Origin: Diorhabda sublineata
Lineage: Eukaryota; Arthropoda; Insecta; Coleoptera; Chrysomelidae
Direction: 5' to 3'
Length of the DNA: 64,000 bases
Assembly: GCF_026230105.1 (NCBI RefSeq)
Contig: NC_079477.1
Coordinates: 9,305,001 to 9,369,000 of the forward strand
Part shown: piece by piece, positions 37,175 through 48,940 of the stretch
How the letters are laid out: the number at the start of each line of letters is the position of its first letter
How positions within the stretch are numbered: position 1 is the stretch's first letter
Translations under genes and position numbers: made by a program
Notes under the pieces: generated by a model
The model's database searches: none
Told to the model about the DNA's origin: nothing
What the model saw: the letters and a program-made list of their open reading frames with translations, nothing else

Positions 37175-37621
37175 CAGTAGAACCTCGCTAAGATAAATAC
37201 CAAGGGAAACGTTAAATAATTTGAGTTATAGAGGTTTTTAATTACTAAGAGTTTAAGTTAAAGAGTTTTTATTGGTTTATATTTTTACTTACAGAGATTT
37301 GGTTCCGGTCCCCGGGACAAATGCTAAAAGTTACTGATACAATACGAAGTTACTGTACTTTAGAATGTTACTTAGTCTGTTGTTTACATAACAATGGTAA
37401 CAAGGAAGTTTTTTTGTTTGCACATTCATGCAGAATCACTCACTGATAGATAATTGAAGTTGCAAAGGTCGTCGTTGTTAACTTTGAGTTACTGAGGTGC
37501 GAAGCCCAAATTACTTGTTTAAGTTAGAGTTTTTGGACACCAAGGGGAGGGGATCACAACATTTTATGAATTTATAGAAGTTATTACGTTATCGAGGTTC
37601 AAGTTATCAAGGTACGTTTTA
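37175..37621. mobile_element. Pogo/Tigger-like MITE
   Basis: The left end CAGTAGAACCTCGCTAAG directly follows a TA. The right side carries TTATCGAGGTTCAAGTTATCAAGGT, whose complement reads ACCTTGATAACTTGAACCTCGATAA. Both match the CAGTAGAACCTCGATAACTTGAA theme of pogo-type ends. No coding sequence is inside. The right border is approximate because that end has diverged. A pogo-class transposase relic lies 4 kb away at 41.7-42.4 kb, but a direct link is not shown. Confidence 0.6.
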
Positions 37622-37841
37622 TACAATAATAAGCAATAAGTAGTTTTAGATTAAATATATTTGATCATATAATTATTATATGCATTTTTTTGCGTATTAT
37701 TTTTAAGATGTTTTGTTTGTTTCTAGAATTTGAAGGGTAGTATTAAATGCTCCTCTTTATGCTCCTTTCCAGAATCTCAATTGAAATCTATTCTTTGGTA
37801 TGCAGTCTAATGTCAAAGTTTTAAGGTTGTTTAGTTTTTTT

Positions 37842-39160
37842 ATGTAAAAAGCAAGCACAAGAGGGTAAATTCTATTGCACTTGAGTAGTTCAAAAGGTGC
37901 TTGCAGTGTGAAGCCTATGGATATTGATATTAAACTTCTGTAAGTTGTAGTGTTTGGGAGATACGTGCCTTGGTAGCTGGTTCCATAGGCTTGAGCACCT
38001 CCAAAGAAAGTCCCACTAAATTGACGTTATGGGTGTCTGCTGGTCAACTCGGTGTTCATGCGCCACGTATGCCTGTCGATTAGGTCTTTCAAATTCTGCT
38101 ATAGGTGGTATTATGTTAGACAACTCAGAAGAGCATTTGACATGGTCAAGTTTCTCATCCTCAGGGTATGCTTGGGAGGCGAGCTCCAAACGTGCGAGCA
38201 TAAGTTCAAAGATGGATGAATCTCGGGCTTGTAGAGGAGAGCTGTTGCCGAGTATACAGCCTTTTGGTCTTAACTATCTTAAGACATATTGCTCCTAACC
38301 TCGACAACCAACAGGCGGTGATGGTGATATTTTATTCCTAGACAGGTCCAAATACTGAGCCGCAGTGTCAGTCTTCTTTTGTAAAAACGTAATGATATCT
38401 TTCGCAAAGCTGTTTCTACGGATTGGTTAACCTCTTTCCAATTTTTACTAGTAAAAATAATATTTGCATCGTCCGCTTAGTATGTAATACTACCATAGAA
38501 GAATATTAATTATAAGTCCCAATACTTCCTTGTGGATCATCTATTTTTACTAACGAGTTTGACATTTTCATATCACCTACTTTCGCGCGTTGGTTTTCTG
38601 TTTGATAAATAATCTGTTAAGAGCTCTAAAAGTCGATCCACACATATCCGTGGCGCGCCGTGACGTTGCGTACCGCGAAAAAGAGTTTGCTCGATTCACT
38701 CTTCAATATTTTCTGTGTGTACCTCATTTTTGTAATATGAGCGACGAGCTTCTCATCGAGTTATTTCGGGAACGACCAGTTCTTTAGAATATGAAGGACT
38801 CCAAGTTGTCACGTTGCCGTTGATGTTTGAACACACACCGTATTTTTCTCCTTTAGTTTACTAAGAATTTCGTCTTCCGATATTTTTTTTTCCACTGAAG
38901 GTCACAGTACAGTATGTCACGGATATGTGTGAATCGACCTTAATACTGCACCTATTATGCCATTGTTACTTGGCTTGTCAATTAGAATGTTGTAAGAGAC
39001 GGTGTCAAATGCTAGTGTTAGACGAAGAGGAATATTTCCATATAATGTTTTTAATCTTGCTCCTGTTATGTTATCTGGATCTGTAATGTAGGTAATCTTT
39101 CTCTGCTTTGAATTTAAAGAATATATAGGATTATACTTGATCTTTTTTGAGAAAATTATC
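37842..39160 (-). mobile_element. Non-LTR retrotransposon relic split by a Harbinger-type insertion
   Basis: Minus-strand blocks in order are PLRLTLAFDTVSYNILIDK at about 39050-38970 (the FxDLxxAFDTV catalytic block with Asp lost), GIIGAV to 38944, and the inserted element 38940-38630. Then come LELLTDYLSNRK (38628-38590), DDPQGSIG (38540), and an ADDANIIFTSKNWKEVNQSVETAL block (38470-38400) that is the YADD region. A tail runs to about 37842, where TTTTTACATAAAAAAA resembles a poly-A end. The 3' 220 bp also occur at 46450-46780. The motif set is that of a CR1/Jockey-like RT, but the clade is not firm. Confidence 0.8.
38630..38940 (+). mobile_element. PIF/Harbinger-type element with a MADF-like coding start
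   Basis: The left end AAGTCGATCCACACATATCCGTG matches the reverse complement of the right end (AGGTCGATTCACACATATCCGTG) at all but two positions. Both sides are flanked by TAA (38627-38629 and 38941-38943), the 3-bp TWA target duplication typical of PIF/Harbinger. Inside, a plus frame at 38740-38786 reads MSDELLIELFRERPVL, then a stop, then NMKDSK. This fits the start of a MADF/Myb-type DNA-binding domain, which the second gene of Harbinger elements encodes. At 311 bp it is a deletion derivative. It interrupts the retrotransposon relic on either side. Confidence 0.85.
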
Positions 39161-40095
39161 TGGGAGCGTTACTTTATTTCTTTTGTTTTGATGAATTTGT
39201 TTGGAAAAAAAAACTCGATAGAATTCTGTTATTCAATTTTTTTCATAAATTAGTTTTGGAGTGAAATTTTATGTTTTATGTTTTATTTTTTTGTTAATGT
39301 CTTTGATGATATTCGATCTATCAACCACGGTATTGATTGTAAGCTTCGTTCACAAACCATTGAGCTATCAAAACTATTTTACATTTGGAAGTTCATTTGA
39401 TGAAAGGCTCATATATATGATTTATAAAATGATAAAAATGCAAAATAGAACATTCTGTTTTATATAAAAATTGAATTAATCTATTCACACAATATTATAC
39501 AATGTTTCATCGATGTTTTTATTGAAACTTATATTCTCATAAAATTAATCAAAATTTCCAATGAATAAGATTAAAATTGAGTGGAAATTTGATAAGAAAA
39601 TTCCATCAGAACAGATGTACTAACGAACAGACAGATTAAGTTTGGTAAAAATGGGAATATATACTATAGTCTTGATTCATTTCTTGAATTTTATTACTGT
39701 CGTTATCAAGTCTAACATCAGTGGCATGATGTGCTGTTATCAGCCACTGTCTAATAGAGCAAATACACAAATCCGATGTATTTGAAAAACAACTTTGCTT
39801 CAGGACCGGATCCTGAAATATTCATTGTTAAAATAATATATTCGTTATGTAATCAAGTATTAAATTTAACATGCAGGTATTTAAATAAAAAGTTGAGTTC
39901 TATAAAAAATTGTTTCCTCGACTGATTTACTAATTGACACAGTAGGAACAAATTGAATTTAACTTTTCAGTGCAATGCTTTCGATGTTTCCCATCAATCT
40001 GAACATAACCGTTGGAAACTCATTAAAATACTTATTCACGCTAGAAGAATATTACAAGCATACGAGGATGGTCCCAGAAGTAACTGGCCCAATAA
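39161..40095. other. No gene recognised; dispersed repeat copy
   Basis: 39330-39475 is similar to 60200-60365 (both contain AAAATGCAAAATA and ACATTCT in the same order). This is an unclassified interspersed repeat. The rest is AT-rich. Confidence 0.45.
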
Positions 40096-40510
40096 AGAAA
40101 ACAAAAAAATTTTGGGAAAAAAATATATTCATTTTTCAACGTAATCTTTTTTTAGTTTTTCAGTTCCATACACTTTTCCTAGCGATTTTCAATAAATTCA
40201 ATACCCTTTTCATAATAAGAATCGTCAAGCTCCTCAAAATAGCCATTAACTGCAGACATCACCTCATCATTGTTATAAAATCTTTGACCTCCGATCCATT
40301 TTTTCAATTTTTTCAACAGAAAATGAACTTAGAGGGCCAAATCTGGTAAATAGGGCGCATGAGGTAGCAGTTCAAACTTAAATCATTCATTTTGGCCATT
40401 GCAATAACGGATGTGTGAGCTGGTGCAGTGTATTGATGGAACAAAAGTTGCTTCTTAGCCAAATGCTTGATTTCTTCGCTCAAACGTTGCAATAAGTTCG
40501 CACAACATTT
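40096..40510 (-). pseudogene. Mariner transposase relic, copy 2 (3' half only)
   Basis: Minus-strand frames read KHLAKKQLLFHQYTAPAHTSVIAMAKMNDL, the FHQDNAPAHTS block in which the catalytic Asp-Asn is now Tyr-Thr. Then come LMRPIYQIWPS (for PYSPDLAPSD) and a frame containing EVKDFI. The sequence and its AT-rich 3' end (TTTTTCAACGTAATC on the plus strand) match the copy at 51.84-52.48 kb. The 5' half is absent. Confidence 0.85.
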
Positions 40511-41689
40511 TTTGCACGGGAAATATTTTTTTTGTAGAATGTTTAGATAGAGTTTTTATCACAATAAGCCTTGACTGATGAACTCTATTTCCCATTTATA
40601 CAATTTAGGATGCATCATTATATAGAGGAATAACACTAAACAGAATTCGAACATGTAAAGGATAGTTATTCATTCATCACTATAGAAAGTGATCTAAATC
40701 CACGCAACAAATTACTTATTCTTAGTTGTCTTGAAGCAGTTAGTAGTTGCAACTGCTCTTTGTTGATAAAATTCCAAATAATATACAGATTCAGCCTTTA
40801 AATCATTCGAAAGGGATGTAAAGTAGATAGATTGAGACCGCGAAATCGTATCACTTCTTCGACTATAATCGATTAAATACCCTATTCCTCATATATTTTA
40901 TTCTTAATAGCTTCAAAATGAAAGCCGAATATTCGAGAATTACCAAATTTCAAACAAAAGTAATTTGTACCTATACCAAAAATACTTAGGCTAAGTGAAC
41001 CAATTGAGAACATACAATCAAACTTTCGAAAGTGGCACAAGAATAGTGAGTTGCTTACAGAAGATTGATGTGCATGTGTCTTAACATAAGGTCAAAGTCT
41101 ATTACACGTTTACTAATATATGACGTCAACAAAGAAGATCGCGAATTAAATGAAAGTCGCATATAGAATCATGGAAAGAATAATATTTGGTATTTCTCTG
41201 AAGTACAGTTATAAATGAAGATGTAGGAAGGACAGATGGTCAAGTTTGCTACCAAAAGGATAGAAAAATATTGAATGGATCTAGGAGTCACCAACCAATC
41301 AACTAGGAGATATCAACTATGGAAGATGTAGTAGAAAAATAATTAAATGGAATCCGAAATCTTATAAAACTGGACTTAGTAGAGCCTAGATAATATAAAT
41401 TATGCAAAAACAAGTTTTGTTGGACTCGCGGAGCGGTCGGATAATGATAGGTAAACATCTTTTGGACAAATATAATATACAAATTTGATTCACAAAATAC
41501 GTTAGGTGTAAATGACCATTTTGTCCTCCAAGTTATACAACAGTTATACAGTAGAAACAAGTATACTTAGCTGATGTATTTCTGAATGAGGAAGAGAAAT
41601 AGAAATAGAAATAGAAGACAGAATGAAAAACCTTTTATAAGTTGAAACCATCAATTTCTTCTGATAGATATTTTGTTGTATTGTTCAAA
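40511..41689. other. No gene recognised
   Basis: AT-rich, no interpretable coding. Confidence 0.35.
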
Positions 41690-42410
41690 CCATAAAAGCC
41701 AAGACGACTATTTGGTGATTGTTCTCAACATTGCACTAGTGAAAAAAGCGCGTCTTCGATTGTGCTTTTTTGTTTATATCTTGTAGTTTTAAACTTTCAT
41801 CATCTTCCCTACGCAAAAAATTAAAATAGCAGTTTCTTTTCCAACGACGTTTGACTTCTGGAATGAAATGTTCTCTCAACCACTCTAGGAAAATATCTAA
41901 CTAATAATTTTACGGATCCAAAAGATTTTAGCTTTATTTTCTTTTTCCACGATTGTTAACTGTCATTTATAGTTTCTTGTTGAATTTACACAAGGCATAA
42001 ATGTAATTCTTTTTTAAGATACCTTTTATCCAGAAACACCAGTTCCAGTAAAGGAGACTAAAGTTTTATCTGGCAGAACTTTCCTACATAATCCTGAATC
42101 GTCAGAATTAGAGATTTGTTCAGGGCAGAAGTATCTGGCTTTTCCCATTATGGTTTATCTTGATTAAGCAACGTGTTTTGCTTTTGCTCTAGAAACCAAG
42201 AGAAAATTGTTTCTTCTAGTATTGGATTTTCTAATAACTTTAGCGTTTTTCTGAAACCTGGACATTTGTGAGATTGAACAGTAATTGTCGATTTTCAAAA
42301 ATCATACTTTAGGGAAAAAGAAGTTCCACACACTCTTTCATTCAAATTGTCCAATAAGGTACACTTTTCACCTATGGTTGAAGTTTTGTGTTTGCGTTTA
42401 AAGGCAAAAC
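41690..42410 (-). pseudogene. Pogo-class (Tigger/Jerky-like) transposase relic
   Basis: Ordered blocks on the minus strand begin with KRKHKTSTIGEKCTLLDNLNE, then SLKYDF-stop-KSTI (pipsqueak-type helix-turn-helix). Next is RKTLKLLENPILEETIFSWFLEQKQ (CENP-B/Tc5-type second DNA-binding domain). Then SDDSGLCRKVLPDKTLVS (the DETGL block with Glu replaced) and KRITFMPCVNSTRNYK lead into the DDE core. The last block is IFLEWLREHFIPEVKR near 41900. Many shifts and stops are present. The set is that of Tigger/Jerky proteins and is quite specific. Confidence 0.85.
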
Positions 42411-44759
42411 ATAATATCAACAGTTACATGTTAGACAGAATACGGATTATTGAGGCTCTAATTGAACCCCCAGTGTATAAAGTCAATGGTTAATTAACCA
42501 TCGATATTACTTGAAGAGTACCGCTTAATTGTTCAGAAATAAATTGATACGTTTCTTCTGTTCGTTAGGAGCTTGATTATTTTGTACATTAGTTTATTTT
42601 CTGGCTTCAGTTATAACTGAAATACGTCACGGTGAGAAAAAATAAATAGTTCGGTTAGAAGCATGATTTTCTGAAATATATATAAAACGTCAATTTACAC
42701 TGATATTATCTAGTTTATTTAACTTGAAAATAAAAAATTGTAGAAATTAGTTTAACGCAGGCAATGACTTCTTATCAATTTCCAGCGCTCGTCTAAATCA
42801 TAGAACTTTGAACTGCAACTATTGATACCATTCATTCTACAAACATGTGCATTGCAGGTCACTCCAAAATGCGTAGTATAATAATAATAACTCTTACTTT
42901 TAAAAAATAAATCTTGTGTCAAGTCTAGTTTATCAGTAACTATTTTTTGTTCTGTTATCGAAAATAACTAAAACATTAAATGAATTGTATATAGATTTAT
43001 TCATTAACCACATTATTTGTTGGATACAATATCTTCACGTCTATTTGTTCTGTTAAGTATAAGGGGAATGATCTGTTTCCAAAATTGTTGAAAAGTTTTT
43101 CTCTCTCTCACTTCGCCAGTTCAGGTCTCATGGTATGAAACAATAAAATAACCACGGTAGTAGATGGATGCGCGAATGTTAATTTGACGTTCGGTTACGG
43201 TTTCCGCGAGCATTTTGAGAGAGAGAAATGCTTTATTGTCAAAAAATTGGTTACAATTTGTAGACAGAAGCATGTTAAAAACTAAGAAAAAAACATACTA
43301 ATAGCTAAAGACACAAAATTAAAATGTACATGTGAAAATTTTTATACGTATATATACATTACATGTATATATTGTCAAAATTAAATCAGATAATAAAACC
43401 AACTATACGGCAATCCCAAAATAGGTAATAATTTTTACTAAAAATCAGTAACAACATTAAACCAGTGAGTAGCATGCTCCAAATTAAATATTACTGTTAT
43501 AAATTTATTAAACCGAAAAATCCAAAAGACGTTATAAATTGGAAAATGATTTTGCATTTTTTGAACTGTAAAGTATTGAGCTCTTAACCAATTCTGAATT
43601 TGAGTAGATACGTTTTTAAGTGGACAGCTGTGCAATGATCTGTGTGATTTCAATATTTTCGATCAAATTTCTTCAATATAATCAAACAAAAACTACCACT
43701 TCCAGGTGCCTGTTTCATCCAAAAACAAAAAATTAATTGAATGATAAAATTTTAGAAAATGTGCATTTATTGATGTGATTTATTGAAAATTGACATCTTT
43801 ACAGCACAATCTTTATACGAATAGGTTAAGTATAATGGGAGGCCATAAAAATTTGGAATTAATTGGTTGTAATGATGTTTGTGTTTGAGGTTATAAATAG
43901 CGTCAATGTATATCGTGATAGTTTGGAACGGAGACAAATTTTTTATCTTATTTATTTAATGTATTTCAAACCTAGAATGATAGAAATGAAATTGTTCAAA
44001 GGTTGTTTTGACAACTTTACCACAGTGAGTTGCTATATAATTAGTACAAATTGACTAAGAAATATTAACAATCTTTGAACTATCACAATATCATTAATTA
44101 GAATCTGAATCAGAGACTGTTAGAGAAAGAAGTTTTCACAAAATTGTAATAAAAGTGTAGGTAGGAATTGATTTTATTTCAAATATTGAATAAATCTCCA
44201 CATAATTTCATACATAGTTGCCGTTTCTTTTATGCTCACAATATATCGAACAGAACAATTCAAAACTTGTAGTGGTGGAAAATTCCGGCAATATATTCCT
44301 CAAAAATTTAGAGCCCAAACAATTATATTTAAACTATGATTTGGACATACGCATCTAATGCAAGGCGCAAATTGTGTGCGTATAGCGCGTGTTTATGTAA
44401 AGTGACACGAGATAAAGGACACGTATGCGCCTGCCTTCTAATGAGCATATTGAGGCTCAATTTTTAAATTATCTCCCTTCGAAGTGTATCGAATGAATAT
44501 CTGATTCAAAATTAAAAAAATTCTTATGGTTGAATTTTTTGTTTTTTGTTTTTCTTTTTAAACAAGAAATGTATATCACCGAATACGTATAATTTTTAAA
44601 ATTTAAACTATTTGCTGCGTCATCCCAAATTCGATTCTTCATATAGTTAGAAAGTTTTGTAAAGTTCCTTGTGTTCATTAACTACCTTTAACAACTTCAC
44701 CTCCGTTATTTTCACAACCATAATTTAAGGAAACTTCTCTTGCGACAGCTACATAGCAT
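42411..44759. other. No gene recognised
   Basis: AT-rich. A less AT-rich patch at 44340-44460 with repeated GCGC-type words shows no coding. Confidence 0.35.
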
Positions 44760-44769
44760 CAGAAACGGT

Positions 44770-45239
44770 GTCCCGATGTTAATTCTATAATTATCCTTTT
44801 CGAGATATTTTTGATAAGGAATACTAGCCCTACAAACTTATAAACGCGTATTTTGTTCAATTCCTTTCTTCCAAGTCCTTGAGGGTCTTTCTCGTCTCCT
44901 TCTATCCTGCGTTGACACATCAATGCTTTCTTCGGCCTCATTCTCATCATATGTCCGTATCAGATCAATTGTTCAGTGTGTATTCTCTCTGAAGTCGTGT
45001 AAACTCGAAATATTCTTTGTCTACTTTTTCTGACCACAGCAATGAGTTCAGAATTTGTGTAGCTTTTTCCCTTTATTGCACTCTATTTCTTATACTGTCT
45101 TTTGTTGTTCCATCTTCCGAAATTATGCTTCCTAGGCATTTGAATTGTCTAACCCTATTTATTTACAGTTCGGGGTTACCTTCTCTGCTTCCTACCGACA
45201 GATATTCTGTTTTTGACATATTTTTAACAAGGTAGAGAT
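44770..45239 (-). pseudogene. Non-LTR retrotransposon fragment, second of a head-to-tail pair
   Basis: Minus-strand frames read MSKTEYLSVGSREG, then INRVRQFKCLGSIISEDGTTKDSIRNRVQ (the VxxFKYLGSxISxDG thumb block) at 45160-45070. They end with DRRRRERPSRTWKKGI at about 44900-44860, the GRPRxTW tail. Stops interrupt the frame. Reading along the minus strand, this thumb region comes after the C-terminal tail of the fragment at 45860-45240, so the two cannot be one colinear gene. Confidence 0.78.
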
Positions 45240-45860
45240 GTAGAACAGTTCCTTGGAATTCTTCTTTTTAGTGCCGTCTTCTACCGAAGGTTGCCGACCA
45301 TCATTTGATAGACTTCTCTGTTTTGCGCCGCATGAATTATATTCGCAGCTTCTGGTATTTTTTTTTCTACCTAAACCTCTCCTACCTGCTATCTTGCTTT
45401 CCACGATAAGCTGTAGCTAACCGTAGGTAGGACGCGTTTCTTTTCATAATAGTTACAAGCAATTCTAAATCTTTAGCCATTCTTCTCAGTACAAGGTATT
45501 CTTAAAATGCTTCTAATTTTTGCATTGTTGCTACTGTTAGTGTTCACCCGTCCACCCGTCCACACCGTAAAACAGCGTGGAGAGTACGTAATATTTCGTG
45601 GCTCGCCATCGGATACCAATGCACAAGTTGCGGTTGCTCAAGAGCTTTCTCATTTTTATGAATGTGGATCTTTCCTGTTAATCTCTAAATCAGTGTTCCA
45701 TTCATCATTTATTGTATATTCCAAGTACTTGAAGTAGTTTACTCTCTCAATGGGATCCGTTTCTATATACAGATCTACATTTTGTATTTTTCTCTTACTA
45801 ATCACCATAAATTTGGTTCCTTGGAATAATAAAGCGATAATCTTTTTCTGTTAGAAACTG
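45240..45860 (-). pseudogene. Non-LTR retrotransposon fragment, first of a head-to-tail pair
   Basis: Minus-strand blocks are KIQNVDLYIETDPIERVNYFKYL and TINDEWNTDLEINRK at 45790-45690. They continue MRKLLSNRNLCIGIRWRATKYYVLSTLFYGVDGWT at 45660-45550, RILRIPCTEK at 45510, and ESKIAGRRGLGRKK at 45404-45360. They fit, in order, the thumb, the LLYGxExWT block, the RRILRIPWT block and the EGKIxGRRGxGRKK tail of an insect retrotransposon. Several frames are used, so it is inactive. Confidence 0.85.
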
Positions 45861-46449
45861 AATTTCTGCTAATCACGGCAATGATATTTTCTTACACTTC
45901 ACATGTATCTCGTACAGGAGTAAAAGATAACTTTCATTTAGAGTGAATAACAAAAGAAAAATTGGAGCATTTATCCGCGCGAATGATTAATGCAATTCGA
46001 AGGATATCAATATAATAACGCTTTGATTATTCTAAAAATAACTGTTAAATGAAAGATTAGCTATATGATATATATGAATCGGACATCATATTATTTAGGT
46101 CAGCATTTTTATAGATTCGAGCAATGAAGAAATGATAAAAATAAATATATAATAATTAATTAGAAAAATATTTCCATTTGAGAATGAGACGAAGGATTAA
46201 AATACCAGGTGATACCAAATGTTGAGTGTCTTGACGTAAGTGTGACGTAAATAGGTAATAACTTATTTTTTTAAATTTCAATATTTACCTGTAGTTGCTT
46301 GTTTACTTATTTATTTTATCTCATCATATCTCTTCTGATTATTTTTTTCAATTCTTATTAATGGAAATGTTTAATAATTATGTTTATGAAATATGTCCAC
46401 TATAAAAATCATTTTGAATAAAAAATATGATACTAATAATAATGGGATT
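45861..46449. other. No gene recognised
   Basis: AT-rich, no interpretable coding. Confidence 0.35.
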
Positions 46450-46780
46450 TGATGTTATTTTTTTGTATGTAAAAAGCAAGCACAAGAGCGTAAACCCTAT
46501 TACATTCGAGTAGTTCAAATGGTCGTGTGGAGATGCTTCTGAATATGGATCTTGAACATCTGTAAGTTGTGGTGTTCGGGAAAGATGTGCCTTGGTACTA
46601 AAGGCTTGCATTTCGTTAAAGAAAGAAGTCCCGATAAATTGAGATTCTGGGCATCCGCAGGCGAAATTAGTTTTAATAAGCCAGGGCTGCCTGTCGAGTA
46701 GGCCTTGTAAATACTGGTCTAGGTGGGATAAAGATGGACAGCTCGGGAGAAGGGTTTAATGTTATATATTAAAAATCATT
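46450..46780 (-). repeat. Second copy of the retrotransposon 3' end seen at 37.8 kb
   Basis: Shares AAAAAGCAAGCACAAGAG, GAGTAGTTCAAA, CTGTAAGTTGT and CCTTGGTA in the same order with 37842-38060 on the plus strand. A minus frame ending FTLLCLLFT is the counterpart of EFTLLCLLFT-like sequence there. It is a 5'-truncated copy ending at the same A-rich border. Confidence 0.8.
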
Positions 46781-48159
46781 AGAAATAAAGTTTTGTAAGA
46801 GTTTGCTATTATCAAACATTTCTAATTAAACTGCATAATGTCGAATATCGTATCATCTACATAAGGAAAAAATTGAAATTGAAATTAAAATTCAGTTGGT
46901 AAGCCTACAACTTATCAAATAAAAACAAAAAAAACTATAATAAATGTTCGGAGTGGGCACCTTATACTTCTACTCATTTCTGAGGTCTACGGCGGATATT
47001 TAAAAGTACCGTAGTAGACGTAGTGAGCAACTGGATAAATTGAGAGTGTGGATAACTAGCATTCCTGCCACCTCTGGTCGCCAGAACACGTGCCGAGAGC
47101 CTCTGGAAGGTGCCTCGCGAGATTTTGGATCGGGCATAAGATATCATCAACATATTTGATTACTTTGTGCCTGTGATTAGAATGAAAATGTTAATTTACG
47201 TTTATATATTATACTGTTCTATTTACTTAGAATTAGGTAGGTTCCTGCAGGAAGGGTTTACCTTTGCTTTAAATATTGACATAATTCGTAATAATTACCA
47301 ATATTTGTTTCGTTACCGAGAAGAATTTCTGACATCTTCAACAAAAATTAAACATATCTTTGTCGTCTTTTCTGAATTTTCTCTAACGGATTTTACGTGA
47401 CTTTTTCAATTTCATCAAGAGTTTAGAAATCTAGTTCCATTTTTGATTTTGATAGTAATAAAAACGTCAAGATAATGTCGCTGGTAAAAATAAAACTTTA
47501 TTAAATCAAACTAGATTCAAGAGAAATATTTATTATGCATAACAATTTGGTATGACATAAAAGTTTGAGTACACTACGGGTACCATTAGATACACTTTCT
47601 GGCTCTTCACGAGCCATCAAGTCAAAGACTTTCACCTTATCAAGACTGTCATCCTAGGGACATAATTATCTACTTATTACCCTTGATACATGAATAACTA
47701 TTGCAAACCTATAATCAAACAGATTTATCATGTTTATAGTTATATAATATGAACAGTTTTTAGTATTCAAATCTCGTAGTTTATAACATTTATTTTATAA
47801 CTCACTCCACGCTTTTGGAAAAATTTGTACGTATTGGGTTTTATACGAAAAATTTAATAGAACTTAATGTACAATACATTAATTCTCACTCACCTGACAT
47901 CCAAATCATTAAACCTTGGAGCGCATAATATGGTATCAGCATCACCATTTTAGTCTAGCCGTTAATATATAAACGGAACATTTTTATTATAACATTTCGA
48001 AAATATAGAAGGTATTGACATTTGAAGCATTCAAAATATCAGTTGTAACCCAAGATATACAAGCTCTAATAATTGAGTAATGAGGTTTATCTTATTACCG
48101 CATTTATGGTAACCGTGAATCAACCGTTGCGTGTGTTTCAAACATACGTGTTACTGGTG
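46781..48159. other. No gene recognised; possible isolated short exon
   Basis: A GC-richer patch at 46980-47140 has no known motif. On the minus strand 47948-47894 has a start codon and a strong splice donor, treated in the findings. Confidence 0.4.
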
Positions 48160-48940
48160 TTCGTCAAAAAAATAAAGGAGCAAGGTGTCACGATGACATT
48201 TTGTGCGACTGAAACTGATGGTAAAGAATAGTATTTGATAATAATTCTTTAAACTCTACGCGACTGATTCGTTGGTATAAAAGGTTTGGGGATGGTTTTG
48301 AAAGCATGAAAGACGAAGCGCGAAGAAGAAGACCGGCCAAGATGGATACTGACAGGAACGCGCAGTTTGTACGGGTCCTAATTCATCAATATCGTTAATT
48401 AATGTTGCGAATGTTAGCAGACGAACTAAATATTAACCGAGAAGTCAGACAGATTTTGGCATTCGTGAAATACTGTTTGGAAAATTTAAAAATAAGCTGG
48501 AGCTGCCCCTTACAGCGACGAAACGAGATACCAGAATCAATATAGAGGCTATTACCAAATGATTTAAGAGCAAAAACTTTCAAATAAGTAAATCAAAAAT
48601 AAAAACGATGCTCATCTGCTTCTTTGAGATGCGCGACGTATTCACTAAAGCCGTTCTATCTGAACAGCGCGTGGAATGTGACACAATTTTTAGGTTCCAT
48701 AAAGATTCTAGTGTTACCATAGTCACCCTATTCTCTGGATTTATCCTCTTGTGCCTTCTTACTCTTATCAAAATAAAAAACGTTGTGAAATTAACGCATT
48801 TATAATCGATGAATGCCGTGTGAAGAGGGTTCTGTCGGAGATTCAAGTCAAATATCTGCCACAACATCTGGAAAATTGGAGTGTGTGTATTAGTGCCGAA
48901 GGGAATAACTTTGAGGGAAATCTTGTCGTCGCGAATTAAT
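48160..48940 (+). pseudogene. Mariner-like transposase relic (SETMAR-type helix-turn-helix)
   Basis: Frames at 48250-48440 read LVWYKRFGDGFESMKDEARRRRPAK (the FxWxKRFKDGxESxxDxxRxGRP block), then LADELNINREVRQIL. At 48600 KTMLICFFEMRDVFTKAVLSEQ fits the KTMLICFFDxxGVVHxEFxPxGQ core block. At 48855-48925 HLENWSVCISAEGNNFEGNLV fits the conserved CIxxxGxYFEGD C-terminus. Catalytic blocks between these are lost. It is a mariner lineage distinct from the MEK-starting copies. Confidence 0.82.

Noticed and set aside
44759..44950. 63-codon minus ORF as an independent gene
   Set aside because: It is an out-of-frame reading of the retrotransposon tail at 44860-44900.
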